A stretch of 64,000 nt of DNA from Lineus longissimus (GCF_910592395.1 NC_088317.1:18090039-18154038); one strand, 5' to 3'; shown: positions 1-14,600, numbered from the stretch's first letter. Notes: generated from the sequence alone by a model not told the origin. Numbers and translations: made by a program.

Positions 1-3000
1 TTATTAGTGATTTGAGTAACTACTAGAGTAACTCTGGCTATTACATGCAGTGATAGTGATTAGTCCTTTAAATTAACAGTGAAAAGTGAATTTTCTTTCT
101 GTGTTTATCTATCGATAACCGTAATTTCATGGGAACATCAAAGGGTGAATCTCTGCGTGTTTTGAAGCGCCCAAGACTAGTACATCATTACAGGTATTGA
201 GCCATAATGTTGCTTTCGGAAATACCAGGCATTCTGGTTGTTCTACAAGTACAGAATATTTAAAATATTTCTTGGCAAAGGCAACACCTAGGGCCAAATA
301 TATTTCAGTCATTTATTTATAATTCAGCCAGATTATTTACATATAATTACAATTGTTATAAAGGGACATTTACAAAAGCTATTTACAATTGCAATCAACA
401 TCCTCAAGGGGGCTTGTTAAATCTTTGATATGATGTAATGAGGTTTCAAACATTTTAAGATGTATCTTTAACCTTTTTGACAAGATTAGTCTTACCTTTA
501 GGAAACCTGTGTATGTGAAATTTTATTTTTTGCTGACGAATCAACAATGCAAGATTGATCCACAAGTACAAATGACTAATTTTTTTTGCACATTTAAAAA
601 ATAAATTGTACACATTTTTATGCACTTTTGGGCTTTTGCTCTATTAGTTTGATTTCCGTCAATAGGGGACGCCACCTCAGTCAATGGTCCGACGCAAAAC
701 ATGATTGTAACCAGGTAAAAAGAGGTCCCCCTATAAGCTTGCATTGTTGGTCCTAAGCAAGCCATGTCAACTTTTAAACAAATCTCGCAGTTTTTTTGGT
801 TAAAATTGGCATTAACAATATTTCAACGTGAGTTGTATAACTCTGGCCTGTGCTGGACATAAAGGGGATAGACCAGGGTTAAATAAACCCATGACCCTTG
901 GAAATGTGGGATTCGGAGTTGGACACAAACCATTTTATCACAAACATACCCAGCAGTAAAGATTCCGTGTCATATTTAATTTGAAAAATTAAATTTCTCT
1001 CTTCAACAAATATAATTACAAGATATCCGTTAAGCTATTAATTACCAAGAGTTTTTTTTTGCATTTCTATGCATCAACTCATAAACAGGCTCAAACTGCC
1101 TCGAAGAAAGTCATTCCCAAAAAAATTGAGCTTGGCAGAATAATTGTCGCTGAAGTTTTTTTTCAAAGGATACTTAGTGTTTCAGAAAATACAGTTGGTT
1201 GTGTAGCAATGGTGCAAGAATAAGGAGATTTCATGAAATTTATAGAATGTAGATTTCTTTAAATGATGACATGGCCAAGGCAGCTGGGTGACTAGTACTC
1301 TGCCTGACTAAAGTTTTGCTTCATCTAGTAGTTTCCTAAAAGCTAACATTGGTGTATCTAAGCTTGGAGTGTGGTGTATCTATCACTGGAGCGTGTTTGG
1401 TGTCGGTAGGTAAAGTGATAGACATCTACGGGCAAGAGGTGATCACACAACTTCATTTTTCTATCGATACTTCCCACCTGGATCGCTGCTTGGGTATCTC
1501 GCGCACAGGGATGCTCAGTAGATGAATCCGTTGGGTGGATGCATAGTTGATTCATACCCAGCAGGCATGCGAGTTGCCCAAACAATGAAGGCTGGTGAAA
1601 ATGATCTATAGTATATTTTTAAATGATGTCGTTAATATCATACAGCACCTCTCTAGAAGTTGGAGAAACTTGGTTCTAGATTGGTACCAGATCTGCTCAC
1701 TATCAGTCAGACCTGCTATTCTGAAGTTCTCTCCACCATCAGTGTGCATCCTTCTGTCTAAAGTCTGGATTAAGGAAGTGCACAATGCATTCACTGTTTC
1801 AAAATAGTGGGCATGACTGATCATATCATTTTTAGAAGTGAAGAGTGCAACACTGTAGGATGGACTGATATTGGTTTCAGTAGGAATTGGATCCTAACAT
1901 ATATTTGTAATTGGTGGTTGAGCTTTGTTAGTCTATGGAGGATGTGAGTAATTACCTAGGGAGGTTGTGTGTAATAACCGGGGGATTCTAGTTTCAAAAC
2001 CTGTGCCGATAATGAAAACATAGGGTAGGGGAATTGGAATGAATATTTGATGACAAGTCTACTGCCAAGGCGTAATCATATAGAGCATGTAAATTTTATC
2101 AATATTATAACATTGCATATTCATAATGAATTTGCATGTTCATGCTTTTCAATTAGCATATTGCCAAAGCATGGAAATTAGCATATGAGCTATAGACTTC
2201 AGCAACCATACAAATAAAGGCATCAATCAACTACGTTCAAAACTTGAAAAACGTTACCTTGCATTGATCAAGACTTCATTATCATATTCATGAATGGAGA
2301 ATTAACATATTCATGAATTACATATGCAAATTCTCAATACGAATATTCATGAACTCGCATACAACAAAACACAAAGTTACATCAGTCGAAGAGACAAAAG
2401 TAGTTTACTAGCTGACTGACATAAGAGAACACGCAGTTAATCCAAGAAAATAGTCGTCATCGAAAAGAAAGATCACCAAATCAAATTATCGGTGGTACAG
2501 AAATAATCATGTCGATTAATTAATTAATTTGGTTAATTACATGCACTAATTATTATACATCTCATATCAACATACCATGCTTATAGATTCAGAGAAATAT
2601 ACATAGGGACCTTCAAATGATCACCAGTGAATTTCAGTGTCATGTTTAGATATCGAATTCAAACATTGAATGTTAGTTTTGTTGTGTGTACATATGTGTA
2701 TATTTTGATATAAGTCAGTTGTGTTAATGTAAAATGTTTGCTAATGACGTATTGCACAAAAAATGGATTATTTCCTGAAATGGAATTTGAAAGGATTATT
2801 GAAATTTTGATTAGTAGAAGGTCCCTAATTATTTACAAATTAATTACATAGCTCATGCGGTTTTTTTCATGCGTTTGAAGATGCTCCAAACATGCGTTGA
2901 ACATGCACATATCATATTTGATGCTTTAGATGCGTATTTTATGTATAAAAAAGATGCCTGTTTTGCCATGGAAAAACATGCGTTATTGCATTCTCGGGTG

Positions 3001-5529
3001 GGTGTGTGTGCATGCAGGAAAAGTCTAAAACACATGCTGGCTAGAAGTCAAGCAAACACTGGTGTATGTAGTATAGGTAGGGTCAATAGGGGGCGTTGTA
3101 CCACCGTTAGGATGCCGGGTTAAGGCACGATGCAGGTGAGAGTTGAGCGGATTGGACTGTAGATTTCTTTATATATAACAGAACATCTATATACGAAACA
3201 AAGGTTAGAATGTATTTGTAAGGAATAAATAGAAAAAGACCACATCCGTGAGGATATAACTGACGTGTAAGCTATATATAGATATATAGATGGCGTCGGC
3301 GTCGGACTTACCAAATTTCCAAAAAAACACTTTTCAGAAAGAGAAGTTTGAAAGTGAGGGGGTCATTGCATCTTATATGACTGGGCGACCTCTAAGGAAT
3401 GTCCTTTTATGCAAAGATGAGCGCGTTGATGTGAATTTTTTTAAACACTGCAGCTGTTTCTTGCATTTCTTCTCATAGGACCCATTTGCACGGAGTTTAA
3501 GCATTACTTGATTTTACTCTGACAAAACTCACAATCAGCAGCAGTGTGTTCTTTTAGTAAAGTTCAAATTCTGTCCCAAGCCAGCAAGGGCGAAATTTGC
3601 CTGGTTTCATTTGCAGGAGATTTTCAATCTGCAATCACTACAAACAACTTAAGTCCTATTATTTTCAATTGAAGACCTATTCGCAGTCAAGACCTTTTTC
3701 AAGCCAAATGCAGACAATTTGATAACTTAACACAATGTCTTCAAGAGTAACACACTTTAAAAGGTTTGACATTTTAACATTTTTCAAAATGTGAAGTCCG
3801 CAAGAGAACTTAGCGTCAACATTTTATTTTATTCGAAAGACCAAGCTGACTTAGGAGTCATCTTGAAGAGGTCCAATGATTGGAGCTATTCAATTTCCTT
3901 TAAATAGCAGTGTGATTTTGTTTTGGTATCATTGTAAGTTTCGGTTTCATTTTCAGTTTGATATATTCAGGTTTCTTCACATTAAATGTGAACAGAACAC
4001 TATTTTTGACAATTCTTTTAATTTTTTGTTGACTGTTTGTCTTTTCTTTGGTAAATAAATGAAATTATTTCAAATGATTCGTACAAAATTTTAAATTGAT
4101 TACTACAGCAAACATAAACAAATTTTACAGAATGATGAAATCTGCCCTTTGCACACTAACCAATTACTCGACCCCAGCAAGGAGGCACCGGCTACTTGCA
4201 CCTAGTTTAAGTTGACATTAAAAGTGCTCAATCATCTTCAACAATTATTGGAGAACCCCTGTAAAAAACTGGGTTTTCCATGTACAAAACTTCCTATGTG
4301 CCTAAATAGCGAAATGAAAATGAAATCCTGTGATTGCCTTAAAACAAGGCCATGGGAATGGTAACCAAGGCAACAACAGTCAGGTGATGGCAAATTTGTC
4401 ATGACAACAAAAGGTAACTTACTCCACAGCAACAAGAGTCGACACGTTACAACTGGAGGCATGGCAATACAAACTTTGATGCAACCAGTTTACACTGCCA
4501 TATGCCATGGTGTTAGTAACAGCTATCAATAGCCACAGCCATAGCCATAGAAACAGGAGTTATACCAGCAGCGATCCAAGTTACTGAGGAAAACATGATG
4601 TATTTATAACACTTTGCCAGAAAATGACGGTTGTTGCTTTGGTGATGAAATCTGGCTTCAATAACGTACACAAACAATGTATTTTTAGCAATATTTTTCA
4701 AACTTCTGTCTCAACGCTTCAAAATGAACACGCAACAAGCACATAAAGACAAATGCTAAATCAGAGGACGAAGCAGTTCATCTTGAAGTTGAAGTTCAAT
4801 CGTCAGAAATTTTCAAAATGTCAGGAGAAATGTGCACCTATCAAGACTTGGATCCTCGAGGTAAGATTACAGCATGAGGCGAGCCGAGGATATAGACTTT
4901 GAAACGGACACCCAACAAACTGCATATCACACTGCAGATGAGGAAGCAAACTTGCAAATTTACAGACTCTAACTGCAAATTGATACTTTAGACTGCTGCA
5001 ACATATCATCTGCACCTATATACATATACTTGTTCTGAAGCCAGATTTCGATGACATGAAATAACAGAACATACATGGAAATGTGTAACAACTTAGTGTA
5101 ATGTGTTGCGTGTCTGTAACTTTAGAATGTGAAGACTTGCTCCACAACACAAGGAACTGGGACGAAACTGGGAGAGAAACCTGAAAATTTCTCCAATCGT
5201 CCTCTATGGTCCAGGTTTTGCGACTTGTCAAATTTACATTTAAAACTACCTCTACATGTTCCTTTACCACTTATACAATACAATACTGCCTTCCCACCTA
5301 AACTTAAGATTCTACTAAAAGGATTTGAAACAAATCATAAATCTTGAACTCCCATTTCCTAAAATTTATGATAAAATAAGCAGTTGCGCTGCATTAGGAA
5401 AGGAACTAAGCGCACTACAATGACACCAAGGCTGAAAAGAAATGTTTTTCTCGGATTTTTTATTAATTTTTTTCAGGCATTTCATGCAGAAAGGAGGAAA
5501 AGGAGGAAAAAGCATCTAGAGGAATCAAT

Positions 5530-5870
5530 AGTTGATATAGTAAATGTCTATTTTGTTGTATAATCTATGGTACCGATAGTATCAAGTCTATTCATGTGAA
5601 AAATAGTTGAAGACTTTACATCATAGATAATATAGTTTATGATATGGACAGTATATAGAACAGTATAGTTTGTAGTCCAGAGCAATGATAGTATATAGTT
5701 GATGCAAATCATGTATTAGAGTGTATGAATTATATACAGAGAGTCTATCATATTTTACATGATTATAGCTGATGCAGAATAAGACTAGTATGCTGTTGAT
5801 ATAGACTATTTTTAAATCATAGATGAGACAAACAGTCTAAAAAGATAGTTGATGCATGAAAAACATTAAG
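5530..5870. repeat. AT-rich degenerate ATAGTTGAT-type repeat
   Basis: ATAGTTGA, GATAGTATATAGT and TAGTTGATGCA variants recur irregularly over about 340 bases. No coding potential is visible. Confidence 0.5.
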
Positions 5871-6326
5871 AAATTCACCAACTTGGATAACTAATTATAT
5901 TCTATTTCATTTGATTTGACGGGCCCTTTTTAATGAGGAACTTCTTTTTAAGATGTATGAGGAAAATTTCCCAAACCCCAAATAGGCCTATCTTATGTTA
6001 ATACTTCTGATAATTTATATCATTCGACAGAAAATATACACAGAGGTCGAAAAAACTGCTCAAATGAATGAGTCACTTTCTGCATTGATCTGTCGAAAGG
6101 AATCGATTAAAATTCCATAAAGAAAATTAGACGGATGCATAAAAAATATCCTGGTAAAATCATTTGAAAAATCACTGTTTCTGAAAATGAGTAATAAAAG
6201 GGTACCTGTATGGAAAAGACAAAATTTTAGGCCAATCAATTTTGCCAAAAAAATGACCAAGTTTTTTTCATTCTGTGTCAATAGGCCTAACCTCTGTTCC
6301 TATTTATTCGTTCCTAAACCACTTAG

Positions 6327-6344
6327 CCCCCCCCCCCCCCCCCC
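6327..6344. repeat. Poly-C run (18 C)
   Basis: An uninterrupted run of 18 C occurs in AT-rich DNA; such runs are prone to length error in assembly. Confidence 0.95.
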
Positions 6345-8090
6345 AACCCCACACAACAAATCCCCCCAGCACGTGCTCCAAAACGTAATGGAATTTTCTT
6401 AGCTTTAGATTAAGTTTTTACTGGGGACCAGAACTATCAAAAAAGATCACTAGAGAAAATCAGTCAAAGACTGATTCTAAGAAATGAAATAAAGGTTATA
6501 CTCATGGTGTGATTTATCACTTCATCTTGTTTGCTTTTTTACAACAGCCCTAGTGAACAAACACCTGAAAAGCCCCGAGCGCATGAGACTTGTACGTTGA
6601 CAAAATTTTCACAGGCAGTGGAAATCATTTCTTGTGTTCGCTGATTCTTCATAGAAGCAACTATTATTTGATCATCCACTGCCTGTGAACAGTTGTGTCT
6701 TCCTGCACTCGGTGGCCATCTGTCCTAAAAGTCTCGAGTTTCTTTCTGGTGAATTTAAATTGAACAGAACACGGGGACCTTTTGTTCCCTTCACCCAAGT
6801 ATACACAACTGAGATTGATACACAATGTCTTGCACAGGAATTTCAGATCGACTTATCATGTAATCATTTCAAGCTGGCCTAAAATCGCTGAACATTGTTT
6901 TCAAGTCATTGTACAAAAATCTGAGTATACTTGGCATGAATTGGACACATAATCGAACAGAAGACATGGACGGTATAAATGAACAGACACACATCGGACA
7001 CAGTGATTGGACAAGCTTGATCATGTGACACACATGCTACATGCAACATAAAAACAATTTGTGTTAGTGTCTTGTTGTGGAGTGGAGTATTGAGTGCATG
7101 CTGTTGTTATGATTCCCAGGCTTTTTAACTCGTAACTGCTATTACTTTATAAGCAGTCCAACAGTGTTCCTCAAGCGACGGATGGTAGGCCGATCAACCT
7201 TTTTCTAAGTCGCAAGTCGATCAGCCCTTCTCAGCATTCCTGTCGTCAACCATTGTCAATATAGTGTTAGTGCCGCTGTATGGGTATTCCAGAATTTCAA
7301 AAAAGGTGTTTCTTTTTTTTAAAAAGGCAGACGTCTACTCCAGACACCAGCACATTTCCTCGTACATGTATGACAGAAGACTCATTACCATTTGGAAACT
7401 TTCAATTTGCACCACTTCCCGGACATCATGAAAACGGCCCACAAATACCCTTGCGTAACTTACAGTAAACATGGTAAAGCATTATAAAACTAAGCATAGC
7501 AAACTAGAGCCATCTGAACCCCTGCCCGTAGACGCAATCGCTATGCCATATTTGACACCAATGAAACACTGCAAGGATACGCACTATCACCTACTGCGGA
7601 CACAAATTAAAAACAATGCTAACAATATTGCCCACTATACCCATAGCCCGTGAACTGACGTCCTAGTACACCATGTAAGTACATTTCATATGTAGAATGT
7701 CCCAAAATAATACGCAGCTTTAGATCTCTTTTCCTCATTTCAATATTGTGGAGGTAGAACAATTGCCACATGGAGAAGGATTTAAGTACTCCACAAACGA
7801 GAGATTTCTATCTCTGTGACCTGCAACCTAGCTACAACAACGTGACGATTGTGATTGGGTCACAATCAATCCTTGTTGTCATGGCTACACTGAAGGTCAC
7901 ATTGACAAAAATGCTCAATGCGAAGCGCTTAAGAGCATAAATTTCTTGGACAAATTGTAAAATTTGAAATTTTTCTAAACCTGTTTTTTGGACTATCCCT
8001 GCAACTACATGTATACGGAAGCAAATCGCACAGAGTTTTAAGCAGCCATTAGTTCCCAGATATCTATGATGAACATTAGTTAACCCTTAC

Positions 8091-8143
8091 TGAGCTGAAG
8101 GTATTTGGAGAAAATACTTGTGGGAGATCTTCTGCTTGCAGAA
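8091..8143 (-). CDS. Weak candidate next exon (phase 1 to 0)
   Basis: After an acceptor ending GTTGTAG, 53 bases are open (LQAEDLPQVFSPNTFSS) up to a CA|GTAAGG donor. The phase-1 entry fits the exon at 8601-8696. The phase-0 exit breaks the phase-1 pattern of the ectodomain and no phase-0 successor was found. The acceptor tract is weak. Confidence 0.2.
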
Positions 8144-8600
8144 CTACAACATGGGTCATTGAAGACTATCGTGCAATTGATTTCAACCACGCCTTTTCTT
8201 TCAGCAGGTTTTATTCCACCATTAATCCAAGATGACCACCACAGCACTAGCCATCTTGAATTTAGAGGAATAAGTACAGCAGCCACCACTTAGAGGGCCA
8301 GGGCAAACAAGGAAAAAAGTGTTCCCTGTGACGAATTCGCCTTGTCTTCGTACCTTCACCTTAGGTTGTGACATATAGCGTAATTGGCTTTTGACAGATG
8401 GCGCATTGATTGATTCAAAGATATTGAGTGAAGTTTGTGGGTGCGTTTTCAACAGTACTTTTCGATAGGTTTACACGTCACAGCGTACATATTGCATTTT
8501 CTCAAATACCTTCACCCTTTGGGCGACTTCATTTATACACGCTATTTTGGCTATGGTCTATTGTTCTGACGCGACACATTAACTCAGTAGAATCACTTAC

Positions 8601-8696
8601 ATGGCATGGTTGAGTCTAAATCAAACACAAAGGAGAGGTTAGACGACATGGTGTTCATCAAGTTTGAAAATTTGCAAATGTACCGATCGAAAATAT
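8601..8696 (-). CDS. Ectodomain exon of unknown fold (last well-supported exon)
   Basis: The acceptor is TTTTTTACGGTAG and the donor T|GTAAGTGA; symmetric phase 1, 96 bp. It encodes [18 protein letters not shown] and then [13 protein letters not shown], with one cysteine and one N-L-S sequon. Phase matches the 9.46 kb exon. The donor shows that the gene continues to the left. This exon and its neighbour appear to form one cysteine-poor domain. Confidence 0.62.
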
Positions 8697-11600
8697 CTAC
8701 CGTAAAAAAGCCTGGGGGATGATTGATTAATGATAATACAGGGATTTGTGCACATGCAGGTGCAAACAAGAGACAAGAAACCATGCAAGTTACTTAATCA
8801 TGCAAATAACTTTGTTAACATGCGGTTAATTAGTGACATGCAAAAAATAACTGTCGCGGTCATTCCGTCACCTTTGATTTTATATCTACGTCGTCTAACT
8901 GTAGTGTAAACATTTTCTATTAAATCATACTTCATTTTTATTTGACAATAATGTATCAGGTACATTGTAACTACATCATGCACATTTCTAAGCAATAATT
9001 TGTTCAGGTAGACATGTTTGTCGGTCAATAATCAACGTTTATAAATGATCATCTATCTAGTCCAATCACAAGCATGTGAAAAAAGGAGATCTATAGCCTG
9101 GAATCGATTGGCAACACCCTCACTGACATGTGAATTGTCAGTGGGTGTGTTTGTCAATCGATTATGGGCTATTGACCTCTTAATTTCACATGCCTGTGTT
9201 CCAATTTGAACACTACCACAGTTTAGTCATGCACACTTGTTAAATACCTGTCTCTTACAGCCTAGCTGCTAACGAAACTATTCCAATTGCTATTATTTAT
9301 CAGTCCAAGTCAGGTCGGGTCAAAAATGTGCAATAAATGCTTAATATTAAAGATTGTGATAATAATTGCCATACGAGTGCAACGACAACATCGACAACGT
9401 GACCACATGGCATCACAACAGTGACCAATCAGAAATCAGGCAGAGAGCATGTTAGTTACTTACTTTTGACTGGCCGATACCAGCCGTCCCAAGTCGGGTC
9501 ACGCTTTTTAGCGTATGCCAGAAACGGTTTAGCCGCATCTGGAAGGCAGAGGGTTAAGTCCTAAGCTGTTGAGGCAATGCATTGTATGGGCCAAGAAATT
9601 CCTTTTTCTGGTATATTGAATTATGATAAGATTGAAAACACCCGCAGATTCTTCTTGCTGAATCATTGAAATTGTGACCATATTGCTGATATCATACAGC
9701 CTTTGGAAACATATTTATATAAGACTACAACAGGCAGACCAGCGCCCGTTGTTTTTTGCATGATTATGCATGATTATACGTGAAAATAAACCATATGGAT
9801 GTTGCAGTGCACATATTTATCACCGCCTTAACTCCAATCATATTTCAGCCACTGATGAGTTCATTACCAGAAACAAAGAAATTTCTCTTTGGCCTCATAA
9901 CATGCACGAGAAAAGTTAGAAAAGAGACTGAAATACCAAGGAGATGTTAGTGGTGTGAGAATCAAACTAGAAATGCTGTTAATTTGATCGACTCTTTCAG
10001 ACAGAAATGCTGTTAATTTGATCGACTCTTTCAGACAGAAATGCTGTTAATTTGATCCACTCTCTTAGTCAGTTGTTAATTTCAGTGTCACTCTCAATGG
10101 CCAAACATTCGAAGATAAAAGTGCAGTAGTTGGAGTTAAGTTTCCTTGACTGCCGGGATGATCACAGAATTCATTGCCAGCCATGGAGAATGAATTCGTA
10201 TTTGAGCTTCACTGGCCATAAAGTACGAAAGAAGATACAAAGAAGCTACTGAATTGATTTAACTCCATTGCGTATAGCAGATTTTACAGATGAAGTATCA
10301 GCCTTCCCTTTCAACTGGTGAGTATGGAACAGACTGCACTGATGGCAGTCATAAACAATGGTGAATGTCGCTGCACTGCTTAAAGACGTTTGAGAGTTAA
10401 GCAAGCTACTGAATCATGTTTTCCAACCAAACAGTTACGTAAAACTATTTTTGCAAAATGAAAACTAATTACATGTTGAAAAAAAAATTATAAAAAGAGG
10501 AAAAAATACAGAATATATAAAGATATAGTGTGAAATTTCATTGGCTGGAAAAACGAAACAATTTATTTTAAATTTGATTTTTTGATGAAAGAAAGGAAGC
10601 ATAAGCACCAAGAAGGTGCCTATAAAATAAGGTTTGTGGCAAACACGTTAAAAGAAATATGGTGAGGAAAAATATATGCTGTATATTCTATTTCATGTAG
10701 TATATTCTATTTCATGTAATATATTCTATTTCATGTAGTATATTCTATTTCATGTAGTATATTCTATTTCATGTAGTGTATTCTATTTCATGTAGTGTAT
10801 TCTATTTCATGTAGTATATTCTATTTCATGTAGTATATTCTATTTCATGTAGTATATTCTATTTCATGTAGTATATTCTATTTCGTGTAGCAAGTCCAGT
10901 GTTATCAAGGCTCTGTTGTAGTGACATAGAAAGGTATAGTTTGGTTAGACGTGGTTTAGGCAAACTTTTGTTGTTACAGAATATGAAAGCGACTTATCAC
11001 AGAAAGGCAAACAAATTTGATGCCAATAGTAAAACGATGTAGAAGAAATACATCAATTAGGTTGCTGCACAAGGGCAGTATGTTTTATGATGTATGCAGA
11101 AGCAAAGACAGGTTCAGTGGACTTTAAGAAGTTAGTTTGGTACTATCAAGAATAGCAATTAGAGGCTTTTTAGTGAAATGACAGGTTTGGCGTTGAAGTT
11201 ACATGTATGCTAGTCATTATATGGACGTCTTATAAGCAGTTAAAGTGGGCTTATTAGCACACTTAAAGTAATAATTTCCTGCTGAGAAAAACACATTCAT
11301 TTTTGTTGGCTGTGAAAAAGTTGCTAACTAAAGTTTATGTTCCTTCAAGTATAGGACCAGGCAAGCCAATGCAAATCATTATTGTGATGGATATAAGAAA
11401 TTAAAAAAGAAAAAAAAAATTGAATTTGAATTTTTTTAATTCCTTCACATGAAAAACCAACTGATCCTAACTGTGTTCTATAGAAGAGGTTCTTTGGTAT
11501 TTAGAAAATAATGGTCATACACCAAAATTTATCTTGTCCGGGGGATATTCACACTCACAAAGCAGGAAAATATCACTTTAAAGTAGGATTAGTCAGAAAT

Positions 11601-14600
11601 TGAGACATATGTGCTATTTACTTATAACCGTTGAGTCCGTAATCTTTTGGAGACGCTTGTACATATCGTACATCTTCACCACTGAAACAACCAAACAACA
11701 AAACAAACCTAAAGCAACAGAAAATAACAAAACATCAAAATCAATCAATAATATTACCAACTAAAGCATATCATTTTACGAAATCTATACAAACTTTGAT
11801 GTATCAACTATTGCTGGTGTCTTTATCATTAATTTGACAAAATTCAAACACGTCTACATCTGTGCTGCATCTGTAATACACTATACAAACAGTGCGCGCT
11901 GCACAAATGTTGGGTCGCGAGGGAATTTTACCTTTGATTGATATTGTAAATGCTACAGCAAATGACCGCAGAGGCAAAATGAGGAATACTTATGTGGTTT
12001 TTCATCATAGCATGAGTTGGCCTGTTACATACAAAGAGTTTTATAGCAAATGCATTTTATTGGAAGAGAGTGCAAAGATGTTAGTTAAGCTTATTCAAAA
12101 TTTAGCATTTAAATTTTGTTTTGACATTTATGAAGCTTGTAAAAGATTAATAAGATAATATATTACCATAAAAACAACACATTATGTATGCACAATATTT
12201 CAAGCATATAGATATTGTGTAACAAAACACAGATTTACTTGAGTTTGCTTTTATTTGACGAGTGCACACAATCTCTTGATTACTTTATCATCATTTGTTG
12301 TGGTTTATGAGTGTGTGAAAGTTGCTCAATTTTGTCTGTGCCTATCTTTCTCGTGTGACAGTGAGTTGAGATTGGGTGCAGGAGACAGGGCCGGCTGGCA
12401 CAGACTCATGGTGCCTTATGCTCTTTAGAGTTATGTGTTTATGATGTTCAATTTTACACAGTTTCTTGTGTTACATTATCCACCTACTGAAAATATCTGC
12501 ATCATCTTATCAATTCAATGGAACACAATTATAATGTACTAAAAGTACATTTTTAGGCTTTTCTATCCTGTTTTTTTAACACACTAAAGTCTCATAACTC
12601 AACTCAAGGAGAAAGTGTGCAGAAAACTAACAAATTACATTTAAAGTCGCGATGTCATGAAAGTAGTGGAATGATATGCACTTCCATGCACCAAGCAAGA
12701 GAAAGCAGAAATGATCAGTAGGAAAAACACTGCACAGTCCATTTCAATACAAGTTTTCCAACATCACATATTGCACATCGCACTTTATGTGAGTGTCGGC
12801 TGCCATGAGTTGAAATGGACTGACGACATAGGAGAAGCCAAGGGATAACATAATCAAACCAGCGAGGACCATAAATATATGTTTAATTAATCAAGAGTTT
12901 TGCTTCATCAGTTTAAATCAATCCAAAACAGTTGACTCAATGCAGATGTGATAAGTCCCTGCAGAGTGAGACGTGTACCATGTTAAGGCGCGTACACACA
13001 TCGTAATGACAATGTTAACACCTCATGTAGTTATGCCGTCAAATTTCAATTTCAATTGTTGTGACTCAACATCAAGCAAGGTGTCTTGCAAAAGTCTAGG
13101 ATCCTGACTGAACTTGCAGTGCCGTGGTACTAAACCTGAGGTTGGCGAACCAGACAAGTTTCACTGCTGCCGTTTCATGCGGCCAGTCGTTTTTTCTGGT
13201 ATTTCTGCTAATGGCAATGCAACCGATGAACGCTTATTGCACAGTGCCTCCTGCCTCCTGCCTCCCCGACAAGTCCTGGCATACCCATAGTCCTCGCTGG
13301 CCGATTACGAACCCTGACGCTACTTACGAATACACAGCGTATCCTGCGTTTCTTCTCCACACTTGGCAGCCTCGAACGTCGGACCATCACATTCACCACA
13401 TGCTAAAAACAGATACAGTTCATTTTGATAAGGAGAGAAGGGATAATATTTCCTCATCTGACAATTGCACCCAGGCGTCAGAGGTGACAGGTGTTGACAT
13501 TTCCAACGCATTACTCCGACAGCCAATATGTTTGATAATCATGGGCATCAAAATACTCGACCCAAAATATATCATCTACAGAAGTCAAGTTTCTCAAATG
13601 ATGATCCATGCTAAAATCAGCTGTAGTTCCTGCATCTTAACTAAGATGGAGATACTACAATACTTACGAGAGCAAACCCTATCGTTGGTTGAGTTACACG
13701 GTGATGAGGAAAAGTGTCCTGTGGAGCATCCTTGACTACACTCTGCAAATTGTAATACGTTATTGTTACAAGCTGTTAGAAGGGAGGTTTGCTTATTGCA
13801 TTTATGCTTATTAGATGAACCATCTTGGTGCCCAATAGACCCTCGATGTCAGTTTTAGTATGCTAAATGTTGTTTGCCTTGGAAGCAAGAGAGAGAAAGG
13901 GAGAATACAGGCACGTTAGCTTAGAAAGGGAAGTTAATAAGTCCGTCACCATCAATATATGCCGTCAGCAGTTCTTCTGATTGTCAACACTTTTGTTACT
14001 TTTTAATTTTTTCCTGAAAATGTTCTAGATAGCATTTCTCAATCTACAATAACGGGCCAGACCTCTTTAGTAACAAGGTGTCAATGTGACGCACCTAGAG
14101 ATTGTAACTGTGACTTACTTTTACATGTCTTGCCATCCCCGAAGTAACCAGGCTGACAAAGGCAGAGGTAGGATCCGATGGTGTTTTTGCAAACAGCTTG
14201 AGCATGGCATTTGTATTCCGGGAAGTGACATTCGTTTTTGTCTGAAAACAATCATTCAGAGCATGAAAGAGCTTTTAGAGATGACAGAGCCTGCACGGAG
14301 TTGAGAAAAGGAACAACCAGGAGGACTACATGAACATTAGTGAGGTCCCCAGGTTCTCAGATGGAACCTCACTGAAAGAGTTGATGCAAGACGATACATG
14401 ACGAATATAGAAAGTTGCAGAGTACAGACATGTGTGACTGTCCTATGCTCATGATGAGGGCTCCAAGAATCGTCGGTTATATCGAGAAAAAAAAGTAAAA
14501 CTATACACTGGCCAAGTATAGTTTCTTCTCAATCCCATTAATCTCCTCTATCAAGAACTGTAAATAACATGGTGGACAACTTCATCTGTACTATTGTATA

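Larger units (their letters stand above)
1..8090. other. Stretch without a supported gene
   Basis: AT-rich DNA with short frames only. It contains ATTCATGAA/ATTTGCAT-rich sequence around 2080-2345, the TTAATTAA tract near 2515-2535, the ATAGTTGAT repeat at 5530-5870 and the poly-C run. Exons of the EGF gene downstream of 8.1 kb could lie here, but none was convincing. Confidence 0.6.

Noticed and set aside
494-531. Minus-strand 37-base candidate exon with a good AAAG|GTAAGA donor
   Set aside because: Low-complexity Lys-rich peptide, mediocre acceptor and no phase partner nearby.
4419-4448. 30-base phase-1 exon candidate with a GTAAGT donor (minus strand)
   Set aside because: It is phase-compatible with the ectodomain exons, but very short, composed mainly of Leu, with a weak acceptor, and the linking exon is missing.
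7467-7505. Minus-strand candidate exon before a GTAAGTTAC donor
   Set aside because: Encodes a short hydrophobic peptide with no fit to an ectodomain; most frames are stopped and the acceptor is unconvincing.
11892-12158. Plus-strand 83-88 codon frame
   Set aside because: Reads plausibly but has no domain, no splice support, an AT-driven composition towards its end, and lies in an intron of the opposite strand.
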